From Candidatus Nanopelagicales bacterium (GTDB lineage Bacteria; Actinomycetota; Actinomycetes; S36-B12; UBA10799): DNA of 6,274 nucleotides. Both the position numbers and the translations under genes were made by a program. Below the pieces are notes generated by a model. That model was given only the letters and a program-made list of their open reading frames with translations, had not been told where the DNA came from and ran no database searches. The stretch covers positions 1-6,274 of the forward strand of contig JALOLM010000139.1 of assembly GCA_025455985.1 (NCBI GenBank). Reading direction: 5' to 3'. Numbering within the stretch: the first letter of the stretch is position 1; every line of letters starts with the position of its first letter. Positions 1 through 5,319 of this stretch are shown here, in pieces.

Positions 1-473
1 TCCGCGAACGGCCCGCCCCACTCCTCCTCACCCTCCACGATCACGCGCACGGTGCACGGGGGTCGACCCTCGAAGGCCCGCATCAACGCGGCGTGCATCA
101 CCACGCCGGACTTGTCGTCCGCCGCGCCCCTGCCGTACAAGCGCCCATCGCGCACCGTCGGCTCGAACGGCGGGGAGAGCCATAGCGATTCGTCGCCGGC
201 AGGCTGCACGTCGTAGTGGGCGTACAGCAGAACGGTGGGTGAACCCGGCGGTCCTGCGGTTTCGGCCAGGACGGCCGGCTTGCCGCCCTCGATGTCGATG
301 CGCTCAACGGTCGCGTAGCCGGCGGCCGTCAGGATCTGCATCACGTACGCACAGGCCCGCTCGACCTCTGCGTTGGGGAATCCGGGGAACGCACACCCGG
401 GGATCCGCACGAGGTCCTCGAGTTCGGCTTGTATTCGCGGCATGTCGGCGGCGACCCGATCGGAGAGGTTCAT
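1..473 (-). CDS. M20-family metallopeptidase / dipeptidase, N-terminal part (cut by window edge)
   Basis: The frame opens with ATG at 473-471 and stays open for 157 complete codons to the window edge, so only the N-terminal third or so of a typical 430-460 residue protein is present. M20 enzymes are cytoplasmic two-metal hydrolases that cleave dipeptides or N-acyl amino acids. Visible family motifs, in order, are LVRIPG (21-26), YAHYDVQP (84-91) with metal ligand His86 and Asp88, GRGAADDKSG (114-123) with bridging Asp119, and EGEEEWG (147-153) with the catalytic and metal-binding glutamates at 150-151. The order and spacing match CNDP-like or DapE/ArgE-type peptidases. The usual EGEEEIGS reads EGEEEWGG here. 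No clear Shine-Dalgarno sequence precedes the ATG. It is 200 bases downstream of the hydratase gene on the same strand, separated by hairpin repeats, so it is probably a separate unit. The family call is firm; the substrate is unknown. Confidence 0.9.
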   Translation of the reverse strand, partial: MNLSDRVAADMPRIQAELEDLVRIPGCAFPGFPNAEVERACAYVMQILTAAGYATVERIDIEGGKPAVLAETAGPPGSPTVLLYAHYDVQPAGDESLWLSPPFEPTVRDGRLYGRGAADDKSGVVMHAALMRAFEGRPPCTVRVIVEGEEEWGGPFA

Positions 474-522
474 GCGGCCCAGTGTGCCGTGGATGCCGTG
501 GTTGATTCAGGCGGTTGGCCCG

Positions 523-657
523 CCCAACCCATGTTGAAAACCGACCACCTAGTTGCCGGAAATCAGCATTGCCTCCGCGGCCGACCCCGACCCTCGCCCT
601 CAACCAAACCCATGCTGAAAACCGACCACCAACTTGCCGGAAAACAGCATTGCCTCC
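523..657. repeat. Two direct copies of a 54-bp hairpin-forming intergenic repeat
   Basis: Copy A is 523-576 and copy B is 604-657, an 81-base offset, with 5 mismatches in 54 positions. Each copy can fold: a 6-base outer stem (531-536 with 564-569; 612-617 with 645-650), a symmetric 4-by-4 internal loop that is almost all A on the plus strand, a 3-base inner stem CCG/CGG, and a 13-base terminal loop. In copy A the outer stem carries a T where copy B has C; in plus-strand RNA this is a G-U wobble, so pairing is kept. The other differences inside the fold fall in loop positions. It fills most of the gap between the hydratase stop and the M20 gene. There is no T-run after the hairpins on the minus strand, so a simple intrinsic terminator is not supported. 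It may be a dispersed palindromic repeat family or a structured RNA; I do not recognise it. Confidence 0.75.
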
Positions 658-673
658 CGGTAATCTCCCGGCT

Positions 674-1438
674 TCAGCCCCCAACCCACGGCGCCGGCTG
701 CTTGCTGAGGAACGCCATCATCCCCGCTTTCGCCTCGTCACTGTTGAACAAGTGCGCCGACACCTCCGCCGTCCACTTGAACGCCTCGGTCCGCGGCATC
801 CCGGGGACTTTTCGCAGCAACTGCTTGGTCGCACGCAACGCTTGCGGCCCGCCGTGACGCAGGGCTTCGGCGTAGCGGGCCACCGCCGCGTCCAACTCGT
901 CGCGCGGCACCGCCCGGTTGATCAGCCCCGCCTCGGCCACCCGCGCAGCCGGAACCCGCTCGCCCAGCAGCAACAACTCGATCCCGTCGCGACGGTTCAT
1001 TCGGTCCAGGCAGACGACCGAAATCACCGCCGGCGCCACCCCGACGCGAACCTCCGAGAACGCGAAGTGCACGTCGTCGGCGGCGACTGCGAAGTCACAG
1101 GCCGCGACCAGGCCGTTGCCCCCACCAGCGACATGGCCCTGCACCCGCGCGATCGTGGGTTTTGGGCAGTCCAAGATTCCCTCGAGTACCGCGACCAGAG
1201 CCAACGGACCCGCGTCGGTGAACGAGTCGCCGCTGGCGGCCGACGCGCCTTTCAAGTCCGCACCGGCGCAGAACGCCCTGCCCTCCGCAGCCAGCACGAC
1301 CACCCGAACGCTGACGTCCTCGCCGGCTCGCTCCAACCCGGCGGACAGAGCAGCCATCGTGTCGGGGTCGAGCACGTTGCGCGCATCCGGCTTGTCCAGC
1401 GTCAGCGTTGCGACCCCGTCGACAACCTCGTACCTCAC
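674..1438 (-). CDS. Enoyl-CoA hydratase/isomerase-family protein, methylglutaconyl-CoA hydratase (LiuC)/AtuE-like
   Basis: This is a 254-residue crotonase-fold protein, close to the usual family length. It starts with GTG at 1438-1436, which overlaps the TGA of the upstream dehydrogenase as GTGA, and GGAAGG lies about 13 bases upstream, so the two genes are probably translationally coupled. The oxyanion-hole segment AFCAGADL (55-62), the second loop HVAGGGNGLVAACD (102-115) and FSEVRVGVAPAVIS (127-140) are all visible. The glutamate corresponding to the second catalytic Glu of rat crotonase (Glu164) is present as Glu129, but the position of the first (Glu144) is Gly109. From memory, Pseudomonas LiuC has the same glycine and the same SEVRxGxAPAVIS segment, so this subgroup fits better than generic crotonase. 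The expected role is hydration of a carboxylated branched enoyl-CoA (3-methylglutaconyl-CoA or isohexenylglutaconyl-CoA). The family is certain; the substrate is inferred from neighbours. Confidence 0.93.
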   Translation of the reverse strand: MRYEVVDGVATLTLDKPDARNVLDPDTMAALSAGLERAGEDVSVRVVVLAAEGRAFCAGADLKGASAASGDSFTDAGPLALVAVLEGILDCPKPTIARVQGHVAGGGNGLVAACDFAVAADDVHFAFSEVRVGVAPAVISVVCLDRMNRRDGIELLLLGERVPAARVAEAGLINRAVPRDELDAAVARYAEALRHGGPQALRATKQLLRKVPGMPRTEAFKWTAEVSAHLFNSDEAKAGMMAFLSKQPAPWVGG

Positions 1439-2583
1439 TTGCGGCCCATGCCTTCCAGCAGAGCGAGCACTCGCAACATCACTTCGTCAGCGCCGCCCCC
1501 GATGGACGTCAACCGGGAGTCGCGGAAGTAGCGGGCTGGCCAGTTCTCCTCGGCGTAACCCATACCGCCGTGGAACTGCACGCAGGTGTCAGCCACGACA
1601 CGCTGCAGCCGTCCGGCCTTGAGTTTGGCGATCGTCGAGATCTTCGTGACGTCCTCGCCTGCCAGGTAGCGCTCGGCGCAGTTTCGGTTGTACGCCTCGA
1701 GCACGTCGACGTCGGCGTACAACTCCGCGAGCTTGTACTGCAGGTACTGGTTGGCCAGCAGCGGTTTGCCGAAAGCCTCGCGCTGCTGGAGGTAGTCCTT
1801 GGTCTTGTCCAGCGCCTTGCGCATGCTGGCCACGGCCATGTAGGCACCGATGAGCCGCTCATCGAGGAACTGCACCATCTGCTGCTGGAAGCCCCGGCCG
1901 ATCTCGCCGATCGTGTTGGACACCGGCACCCGGACGTCGTCGAAGACCAATTCGGCGGTGTCGCTGGACCAGTTGCCCATCTTTTCGATCTTGCGCCCGA
2001 CGCTGAAACCTGGCGTCGACGTGGGGACGATGATCTGGCTCATTCCGGCGTAACCGCCCTCGTCGGAGGTCCGCGCCAGCAGGCACAGCCAGTCCGCCTG
2101 CGTGCCGTTGGTGATCCACATCTTGCGCCCGTTGATCACCCAGTCGTCGCCGTCGCGCACGGCCTTCGTGCGGATGCCCGCGACGTCGGATCCCGCGTCC
2201 GGTTCGCTCACCCCGATGGCCGCTACCAGCTCGCCGCGCAGTGCGGGCTCGAGGTATGTGCGCTTCAACTCTGGCGAGCCGTAGAGCGCCAGGGAAGGGG
2301 TGGCCATGCCGGCCTGCACGGCGATCGCCATCGGCACGCCCGCGCAGTCGATCCGGCCCAATTCCTCGGCCAAGACCAGCGTGTAGGAGTGGTCTGCGCC
2401 CTGGCCCCCGAACTCGGGGTCGTACTCCAGTCCCAGCGCCCCGATCTCGCCGAGTTTGCTGAAGACCTGCTTGGCCGGGAAGATGCCGGCGGCCTCCCAC
2501 TCGTCGACGTAGGGGTTGATGTCGTTCTCCACCACCTGCCGGACGGCCTTGCGGAACTGCTCGTGCTCCTCGGTGAATTTCAT
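1435..2583 (-). CDS. Acyl-CoA dehydrogenase, citronellyl-CoA dehydrogenase (AtuD)-like
   Basis: This is a full-length 382-residue FAD-dependent acyl-CoA dehydrogenase, which oxidises an acyl-CoA to the 2,3-enoyl-CoA and passes electrons to electron-transfer flavoprotein. The ATG at 2583-2581 follows a good ribosome site (GAGATGAGG, about 4 bases of spacing). Family signatures are IGVSEPDAGSDVAGI (123-137), MWITNG (155-160), the middle beta domain up to about 220, QFHGGMGY (336-343) and a C-terminal IGGGADEVML (361-370). The position where medium-chain enzymes carry the catalytic Glu (YEGT) is occupied by the Gly-rich IGGGADE, while DERL (241-244) places Glu242 where isovaleryl-CoA dehydrogenase has its helix-G catalytic Glu. 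The N-terminus (FTEEHEQFRKAVRQVVE, then NPYVDEWEAAG) closely resembles Pseudomonas AtuD as I recall it. This favours a branched or terpenoid substrate, but isovaleryl-CoA or another branched acyl-CoA is possible. Confidence 0.94.
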   Translation of the reverse strand: MKFTEEHEQFRKAVRQVVENDINPYVDEWEAAGIFPAKQVFSKLGEIGALGLEYDPEFGGQGADHSYTLVLAEELGRIDCAGVPMAIAVQAGMATPSLALYGSPELKRTYLEPALRGELVAAIGVSEPDAGSDVAGIRTKAVRDGDDWVINGRKMWITNGTQADWLCLLARTSDEGGYAGMSQIIVPTSTPGFSVGRKIEKMGNWSSDTAELVFDDVRVPVSNTIGEIGRGFQQQMVQFLDERLIGAYMAVASMRKALDKTKDYLQQREAFGKPLLANQYLQYKLAELYADVDVLEAYNRNCAERYLAGEDVTKISTIAKLKAGRLQRVVADTCVQFHGGMGYAEENWPARYFRDSRLTSIGGGADEVMLRVLALLEGMGRK

Positions 2584-2606
2584 GGCACCTCATCTCGTAG
2601 ACCTAG

Positions 2607-2628
2607 AACTTGACGCTAGTGTCAACTT
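2607..2628. promoter_or_regulatory. Predicted TetR operator upstream of the acyl-CoA dehydrogenase (site 1)
   Basis: A 22-base imperfect palindrome centred at 2617/2618, with half sites AACTTGACGCT and, read on the other strand, AAGTTGACACT. The two halves agree at 9 of 11 positions. A 20-base run starting one base before it (2606-2625) is identical to 5261-5280 in front of atuA. It covers the predicted -10 hexamer of the dehydrogenase promoter, so a bound protein would block RNA polymerase. The TetR gene next to it makes that repressor the obvious candidate. Binding is inferred. Confidence 0.75.
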
Positions 2629-2641
2629 CTGCTCGGGTCAA
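2613..2641 (-). promoter_or_regulatory. Promoter of the dehydrogenase-hydratase operon
   Basis: Read on the minus strand, a -35 box TTGACC (2641-2636) is followed by exactly 17 bases and a -10 box TAGCGT (2618-2613). Transcription should begin near 2606, giving a leader of about 23 bases that contains the GAGATGAGG ribosome site before the ATG at 2583. The same -35, spacing and -10 occur upstream of atuA. The -10 lies in the palindromic operator. Confidence 0.68.
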
Positions 2642-2669
2642 TGGGAAACGAGGGCTCCGACCCAGCGAT

Positions 2670-2719
2670 TGTTGCGAAGTTCCCCCAACACGCCGGCGTG
2701 TCCAGGTAACTTCGCGACA
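2670..2719. repeat. Nested, exactly centred palindrome between tetR and the dehydrogenase promoter
   Basis: A perfect 14-base palindrome, ACACGCCGGCGTGT (2688-2701), sits at the centre of a larger inverted repeat with arms GCGAAGTT (2674-2681) and AACTTCGC (2708-2715). The arms and the core share the same centre (2694/2695) and are separated by two 6-base non-pairing spacers (ccccca and ccaggt). The outer arms extend to 2670 and 2719 with one T-G wobble on the plus strand. It starts 25 bases past the tetR stop. It could act as a terminator or mRNA-stabilising structure for the atuA-tetR transcript, or be a dispersed palindromic repeat. No T-run follows on the minus strand. Confidence 0.75.
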
Positions 2720-2744
2720 GCGGGGGACGGGGCTGGCACTCGCC

Positions 2745-3326
2745 TCAGGCCACCGGATCCAGGCCCAGAGCATTCACCCACAGCCGCGTCAAGGTGGCGT
2801 TCACGTCGTCGGTCACCGGGCGCGTCCAGTAACGCGAGAAGCCCTCAACCATCGCGCACAAGGCGGTCGCGGTGATATCGGCCGGCAGGTCCGCGGCCAC
2901 CCGGCCCTGCTGCTGCAGTCGGCGCAGGGCCGCACTGACCCGGACGTGGTAGAGCCGCCGGAACTCATCAAGCCGGGCGCCGAGTTCTGGAGTGGTCACG
3001 GCTGCCTGCTCAATGACCTGCAGGAGCCGGTGGTTGTCACGGTAGGCCTGAAGGTACCGGCGGTTGGCCTCGCCGATCCGGGCCATCGGGTCCTTCGCGG
3101 AGGTGCGCAGATCGTCCTGCAACTCCACGAGCAACTCATCGATGACCTGCCCGAGGATCTCCTCCTTGGACTCGAAGTAGGTGTACACCGTGCCGTGGCT
3201 GACTCCGGCGGCGTCGGCGATGTCGTTCATCCGGCAATCGTCGAACCCCCGCTGCTCGAAGGCCCCACGCGCGGCTTCCAACAACGCTGTTCGGGTACGG
3301 CGGCCGCGCTCGGTGCGCGGGTTCAC
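2745..3326 (-). CDS. TetR/AcrR-family transcriptional regulator
   Basis: This is a 193-residue protein of typical TetR length. The N-terminal DNA-binding domain is clear: a first helix with RTALLEAARGAFEQRGFDD (12-30), then the helix-turn-helix MNDIADAAGVSHGTVYTYFE (33-52) followed by SKEEIL (53-58). The C-terminal part is a divergent ligand-binding and dimerisation domain, with an RYLQAYRDNHRLLQVIEQ-like segment and AMVEGFSRYW typical of regulators of lipid or acyl-CoA genes. I chose the GTG at 3326-3324 because it overlaps the atuA TGA as GTGA, has GGAG 8 bases upstream, and removes a nonconserved extension; an upstream GTG at 3353 is also in frame. It is therefore the second gene of the atuA operon and probably autoregulated through the palindrome at 5262-5283, with the copy at 2607-2628 as its other target. 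The inducer is likely a pathway acyl-CoA, which is inferred. Confidence 0.94.
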   Translation of the reverse strand: MNPRTERGRRTRTALLEAARGAFEQRGFDDCRMNDIADAAGVSHGTVYTYFESKEEILGQVIDELLVELQDDLRTSAKDPMARIGEANRRYLQAYRDNHRLLQVIEQAAVTTPELGARLDEFRRLYHVRVSAALRRLQQQGRVAADLPADITATALCAMVEGFSRYWTRPVTDDVNATLTRLWVNALGLDPVA

Positions 3327-5260
3327 AACAAGGGCTCCGGCACGTCGATCCACACCGCACGCAACTGCTCGGCCAGGCCCTTGGCCTGCGGGTCGCTGCG
3401 GGTGGTTTCGGAGACGCCGCGTCCCAACAACCCCTTGATCACCACGTTGATCGCGCGCAGTGACGGGAAGTAGTGGATCTCCACCGGCAGGGTGGCGATC
3501 TCAGGAAGCATCTGCGCCAGGCGCTCCCGGGTCACGAAGTCGCACAACCACTCGTAGCGCGCGTCGGCCAGGGCGACAGCCTCAGTGTCGACGTCCAGAT
3601 CGGTGTCGGCGGCCCACACCTCCTGCGTGCCGTGCAGAGCATCGACCTCGGGGGCGGTCAGCGCATCGGCCTCCATCCAGGCCAACGCGACCGCAGCATC
3701 CTCCGCCGGATGCCGGATCCAGAAGCCGACGTTGGCGTTGCCGCCCTTGTCACCGCTGCGGGCCCCGACAAACGTGCCGAAGCGGCGGCGGCTGAACGGG
3801 CCAGCGATGATCGCCTCCTGCGGCGCAGAAGGCAGCTGCGGGGAGGGAACCGGCGCACCGTCCAAGGGCTTGCCACCGGCGACCTGGGCCACCGTCACCC
3901 CATCCAGCGTCACGGTCACAGGCACGTCCTCAATGGCCACCGTGGACGGCCAGTAGACCCCGTAGGGCGTACCTTCCGCCGGCGGGGCGGTCGGGAACAT
4001 ACCCGGGTAACTGGCCAACGCAGACTCGACCGCGGGCCGCGTGAACGCCTTGCCGACCTTCTTCGGGTCGTCGTCCTTGGCGGTCAGCACGAGGCGACCC
4101 TGGGCGGCATTGACATCGCGGGGGTCGTCGCTGGCAGGCGGGCTGTAGGTCACGCTGAGTTCGCGCACGCCCAGCCGGCTGCGCTCCCCGAGCTCCCTAG
4201 CGGTCAGGACCTTCGCTTCGGCAAGACCAACCCCGCAGATCGTGCGGATCGCGATGTCGGCCTTCTCGGCGGTGTCCGCACCGGTGAGGACCAACGTCAT
4301 CGTGTTGCGGAAGCCCCCCAGGTAGTTGATCGCGACTTTGAGGGTCTCCGGCGCGCTCTCACCCCGCACGCCGGAGAGCCGCACTCGGTCCTTGCCGACC
4401 TGGTCGATCTCGATGGTGTCGAACCGGGCGGTGACATCAGGGTTCAGGTAGTGCTCGTCGCCGACTTCGTAAAGCAGCTGCGCGGTGACGGTCCCGGGAC
4501 TGACCAGCCCACCGGTGTTGGCGTGCTTGGTGATCACACTGGTCCCGTCCGCAGCCACCTCCGCGATCGGGAAGCCCACGTGGTCCAGCCCCGGGACCTC
4601 GCGGAAGAACGCGTAGTTCCCGCCGCTTGCCTGCGCACCACACTCGATCACGTGCCCGGCAACCAGGGCGCCGGCCAGCGCGTCGAGGCTGTCCGGTGAG
4701 TCCAGATCCCAGCCGTGCCACCAGGCAGCCGGACCGATCACCAGCGCCGCGTCGGTCACCCGGCCAGTCACCACCACATCGGCTCCAGCCTCAAGCGCCG
4801 CCACGATTCCCCGGGCCCCCAGGTATGCGTTGGCACTCAGTGGATGGCTCGGGAACGGCTCGCCGGTATCCAGGTTGGGCCAGTCGCCCCCGACCTCGGC
4901 GAAGCGCGGCAGGAGGTCGTCGCCGGTGACGGCCGCGACCTTGACCGTGAGTCCCTTCTCGGACGCCGCCTGCGCGATGGCTTGCGCCGCAGCCTCAGGG
5001 TCGAGGCCACCGGCGTTGCTGACGACCTTGATCCCTTTGGCCAGGCAATCCGGAAGAACCTGATCCATTTGCTGGGCGAACGTGCGCGCGTAGCCGGTTC
5101 CGTGCTTCATCTTCTGCCGGGCCAGCAGCAGCATCGTGAGTTCGGCCAGCCAGTCACCGGTGAGTACGTCGATCGGCCCGCCCTCGACCATCTCCTGGGC
5201 CGCAGCCAGCCGGTCACCGAAGAAACCCGAGCAGTTGGCGATACGAACAGGGCGTTTCAT
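3323..5260 (-). CDS. atuA: Acyclic terpene utilisation AtuA-family protein (DUF1446), with C-terminal AtuA-like domain
   Basis: This 645-residue protein has two regions. Residues 1 to about 465 form the AtuA/DUF1446 domain, with IANCSGFFGDR (8-18), GDWLAELTM (35-43), VVSNAGGLDP (79-88), VTGRVTDAAL (164-173), GAQASGGNYA (208-217) and KHANTGGLVSPGTVTAQL (245-262). Residues from about 490 to 645 carry the second, ferredoxin-fold AtuA-like region, with GARSGDKGGNANVGFW (499-514) and HYFPSLRAINVVIKGLLGRG (596-615). AtuA is needed for growth on citronellol/geraniol in Pseudomonas, but its biochemical reaction has not been firmly assigned. No signal peptide or membrane helix is visible, so it is cytoplasmic. 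I chose ATG at 5260-5258: the family starts with IANCSGF-type sequence just after it, and a 12-residue extension to 5296 would translate the promoter/operator. No Shine-Dalgarno sequence precedes it. The gene overlaps tetR by 4 bases at its 3' end. Confidence 0.9.
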   Translation of the reverse strand: MKRPVRIANCSGFFGDRLAAAQEMVEGGPIDVLTGDWLAELTMLLLARQKMKHGTGYARTFAQQMDQVLPDCLAKGIKVVSNAGGLDPEAAAQAIAQAASEKGLTVKVAAVTGDDLLPRFAEVGGDWPNLDTGEPFPSHPLSANAYLGARGIVAALEAGADVVVTGRVTDAALVIGPAAWWHGWDLDSPDSLDALAGALVAGHVIECGAQASGGNYAFFREVPGLDHVGFPIAEVAADGTSVITKHANTGGLVSPGTVTAQLLYEVGDEHYLNPDVTARFDTIEIDQVGKDRVRLSGVRGESAPETLKVAINYLGGFRNTMTLVLTGADTAEKADIAIRTICGVGLAEAKVLTARELGERSRLGVRELSVTYSPPASDDPRDVNAAQGRLVLTAKDDDPKKVGKAFTRPAVESALASYPGMFPTAPPAEGTPYGVYWPSTVAIEDVPVTVTLDGVTVAQVAGGKPLDGAPVPSPQLPSAPQEAIIAGPFSRRRFGTFVGARSGDKGGNANVGFWIRHPAEDAAVALAWMEADALTAPEVDALHGTQEVWAADTDLDVDTEAVALADARYEWLCDFVTRERLAQMLPEIATLPVEIHYFPSLRAINVVIKGLLGRGVSETTRSDPQAKGLAEQLRAVWIDVPEPLL

Positions 5261-5261
5261 G

Positions 5262-5283
5262 AACTTGACGCTAGTGTCAAGTT
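5262..5283. promoter_or_regulatory. Predicted TetR operator upstream of atuA (site 2)
   Basis: A 22-base palindrome centred at 5272/5273: half site AACTTGACGCT against AACTTGACACT on the other strand, agreeing at 10 of 11 positions. It ends one base before the atuA start codon and covers the predicted -10 box. Together with the site at 2607-2628 it defines a likely consensus of AACTTGAC, six central bases, then GTCAAGTT. Assignment to the local TetR protein is inferred. Confidence 0.78.
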
Positions 5284-5296
5284 TGTGCCGGGTCAA
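5268..5296 (-). promoter_or_regulatory. Promoter of the atuA-tetR operon, predicted leaderless
   Basis: On the minus strand, TTGACC (5296-5291), a 17-base spacer and TAGCGT (5273-5268) match the arrangement at the dehydrogenase promoter. Only 7 bases separate the -10 from the ATG at 5260, so the expected first transcribed base is at or next to the A of the start codon. The lack of any Shine-Dalgarno sequence agrees with leaderless translation, which is common in actinobacteria. The promoter lies in the 59-base gap after the carboxylase gene, so read-through from that gene could add a second, leadered transcript. Confidence 0.65.
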
Positions 5297-5319
5297 GGGT
5301 GCGGCGAGCGGCGCACGCC

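Noticed and set aside
513..529. Short perfect hairpin GGTTGG / CCAACC
   Set aside because: Only 6 pairs, overlaps the start of repeat copy A, no T-run on either side; not enough to call a terminator.
304..684. Minus-strand 126-residue open frame across the gap and the M20 start
   Set aside because: It overlaps the M20 gene in another frame and is composed of the translated repeats plus Arg-rich sequence; no protein family is visible.
3327..3353. Upstream GTG at 3353 as the tetR start
   Set aside because: It would add nine residues that are the out-of-frame end of atuA; the GTGA overlap at 3326 with GGAG upstream is a better start.
515..4699. A chain of long plus-strand open frames (for example 515-1531, 1408-2613, 2610-3473 and 3473-4699)
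   Set aside because: They lie antisense to genes with clear family motifs. Their translations are rich in Arg, Pro, Gly and His with no recognisable domain, as expected of shadow frames in GC-rich DNA.
5262..5283. TTGACA inside the palindrome as the -35 box
   Set aside because: At atuA it would place the -10 within the coding region, and at the dehydrogenase no good TAnnnT lies at the right distance. TTGACC with 17 bases to TAGCGT works for both promoters.
5261..5296. GTG at 5296 as the atuA start
   Set aside because: The extra 12 codons are the promoter and palindrome in translation, and the conserved family N-terminus begins just after the ATG at 5260.
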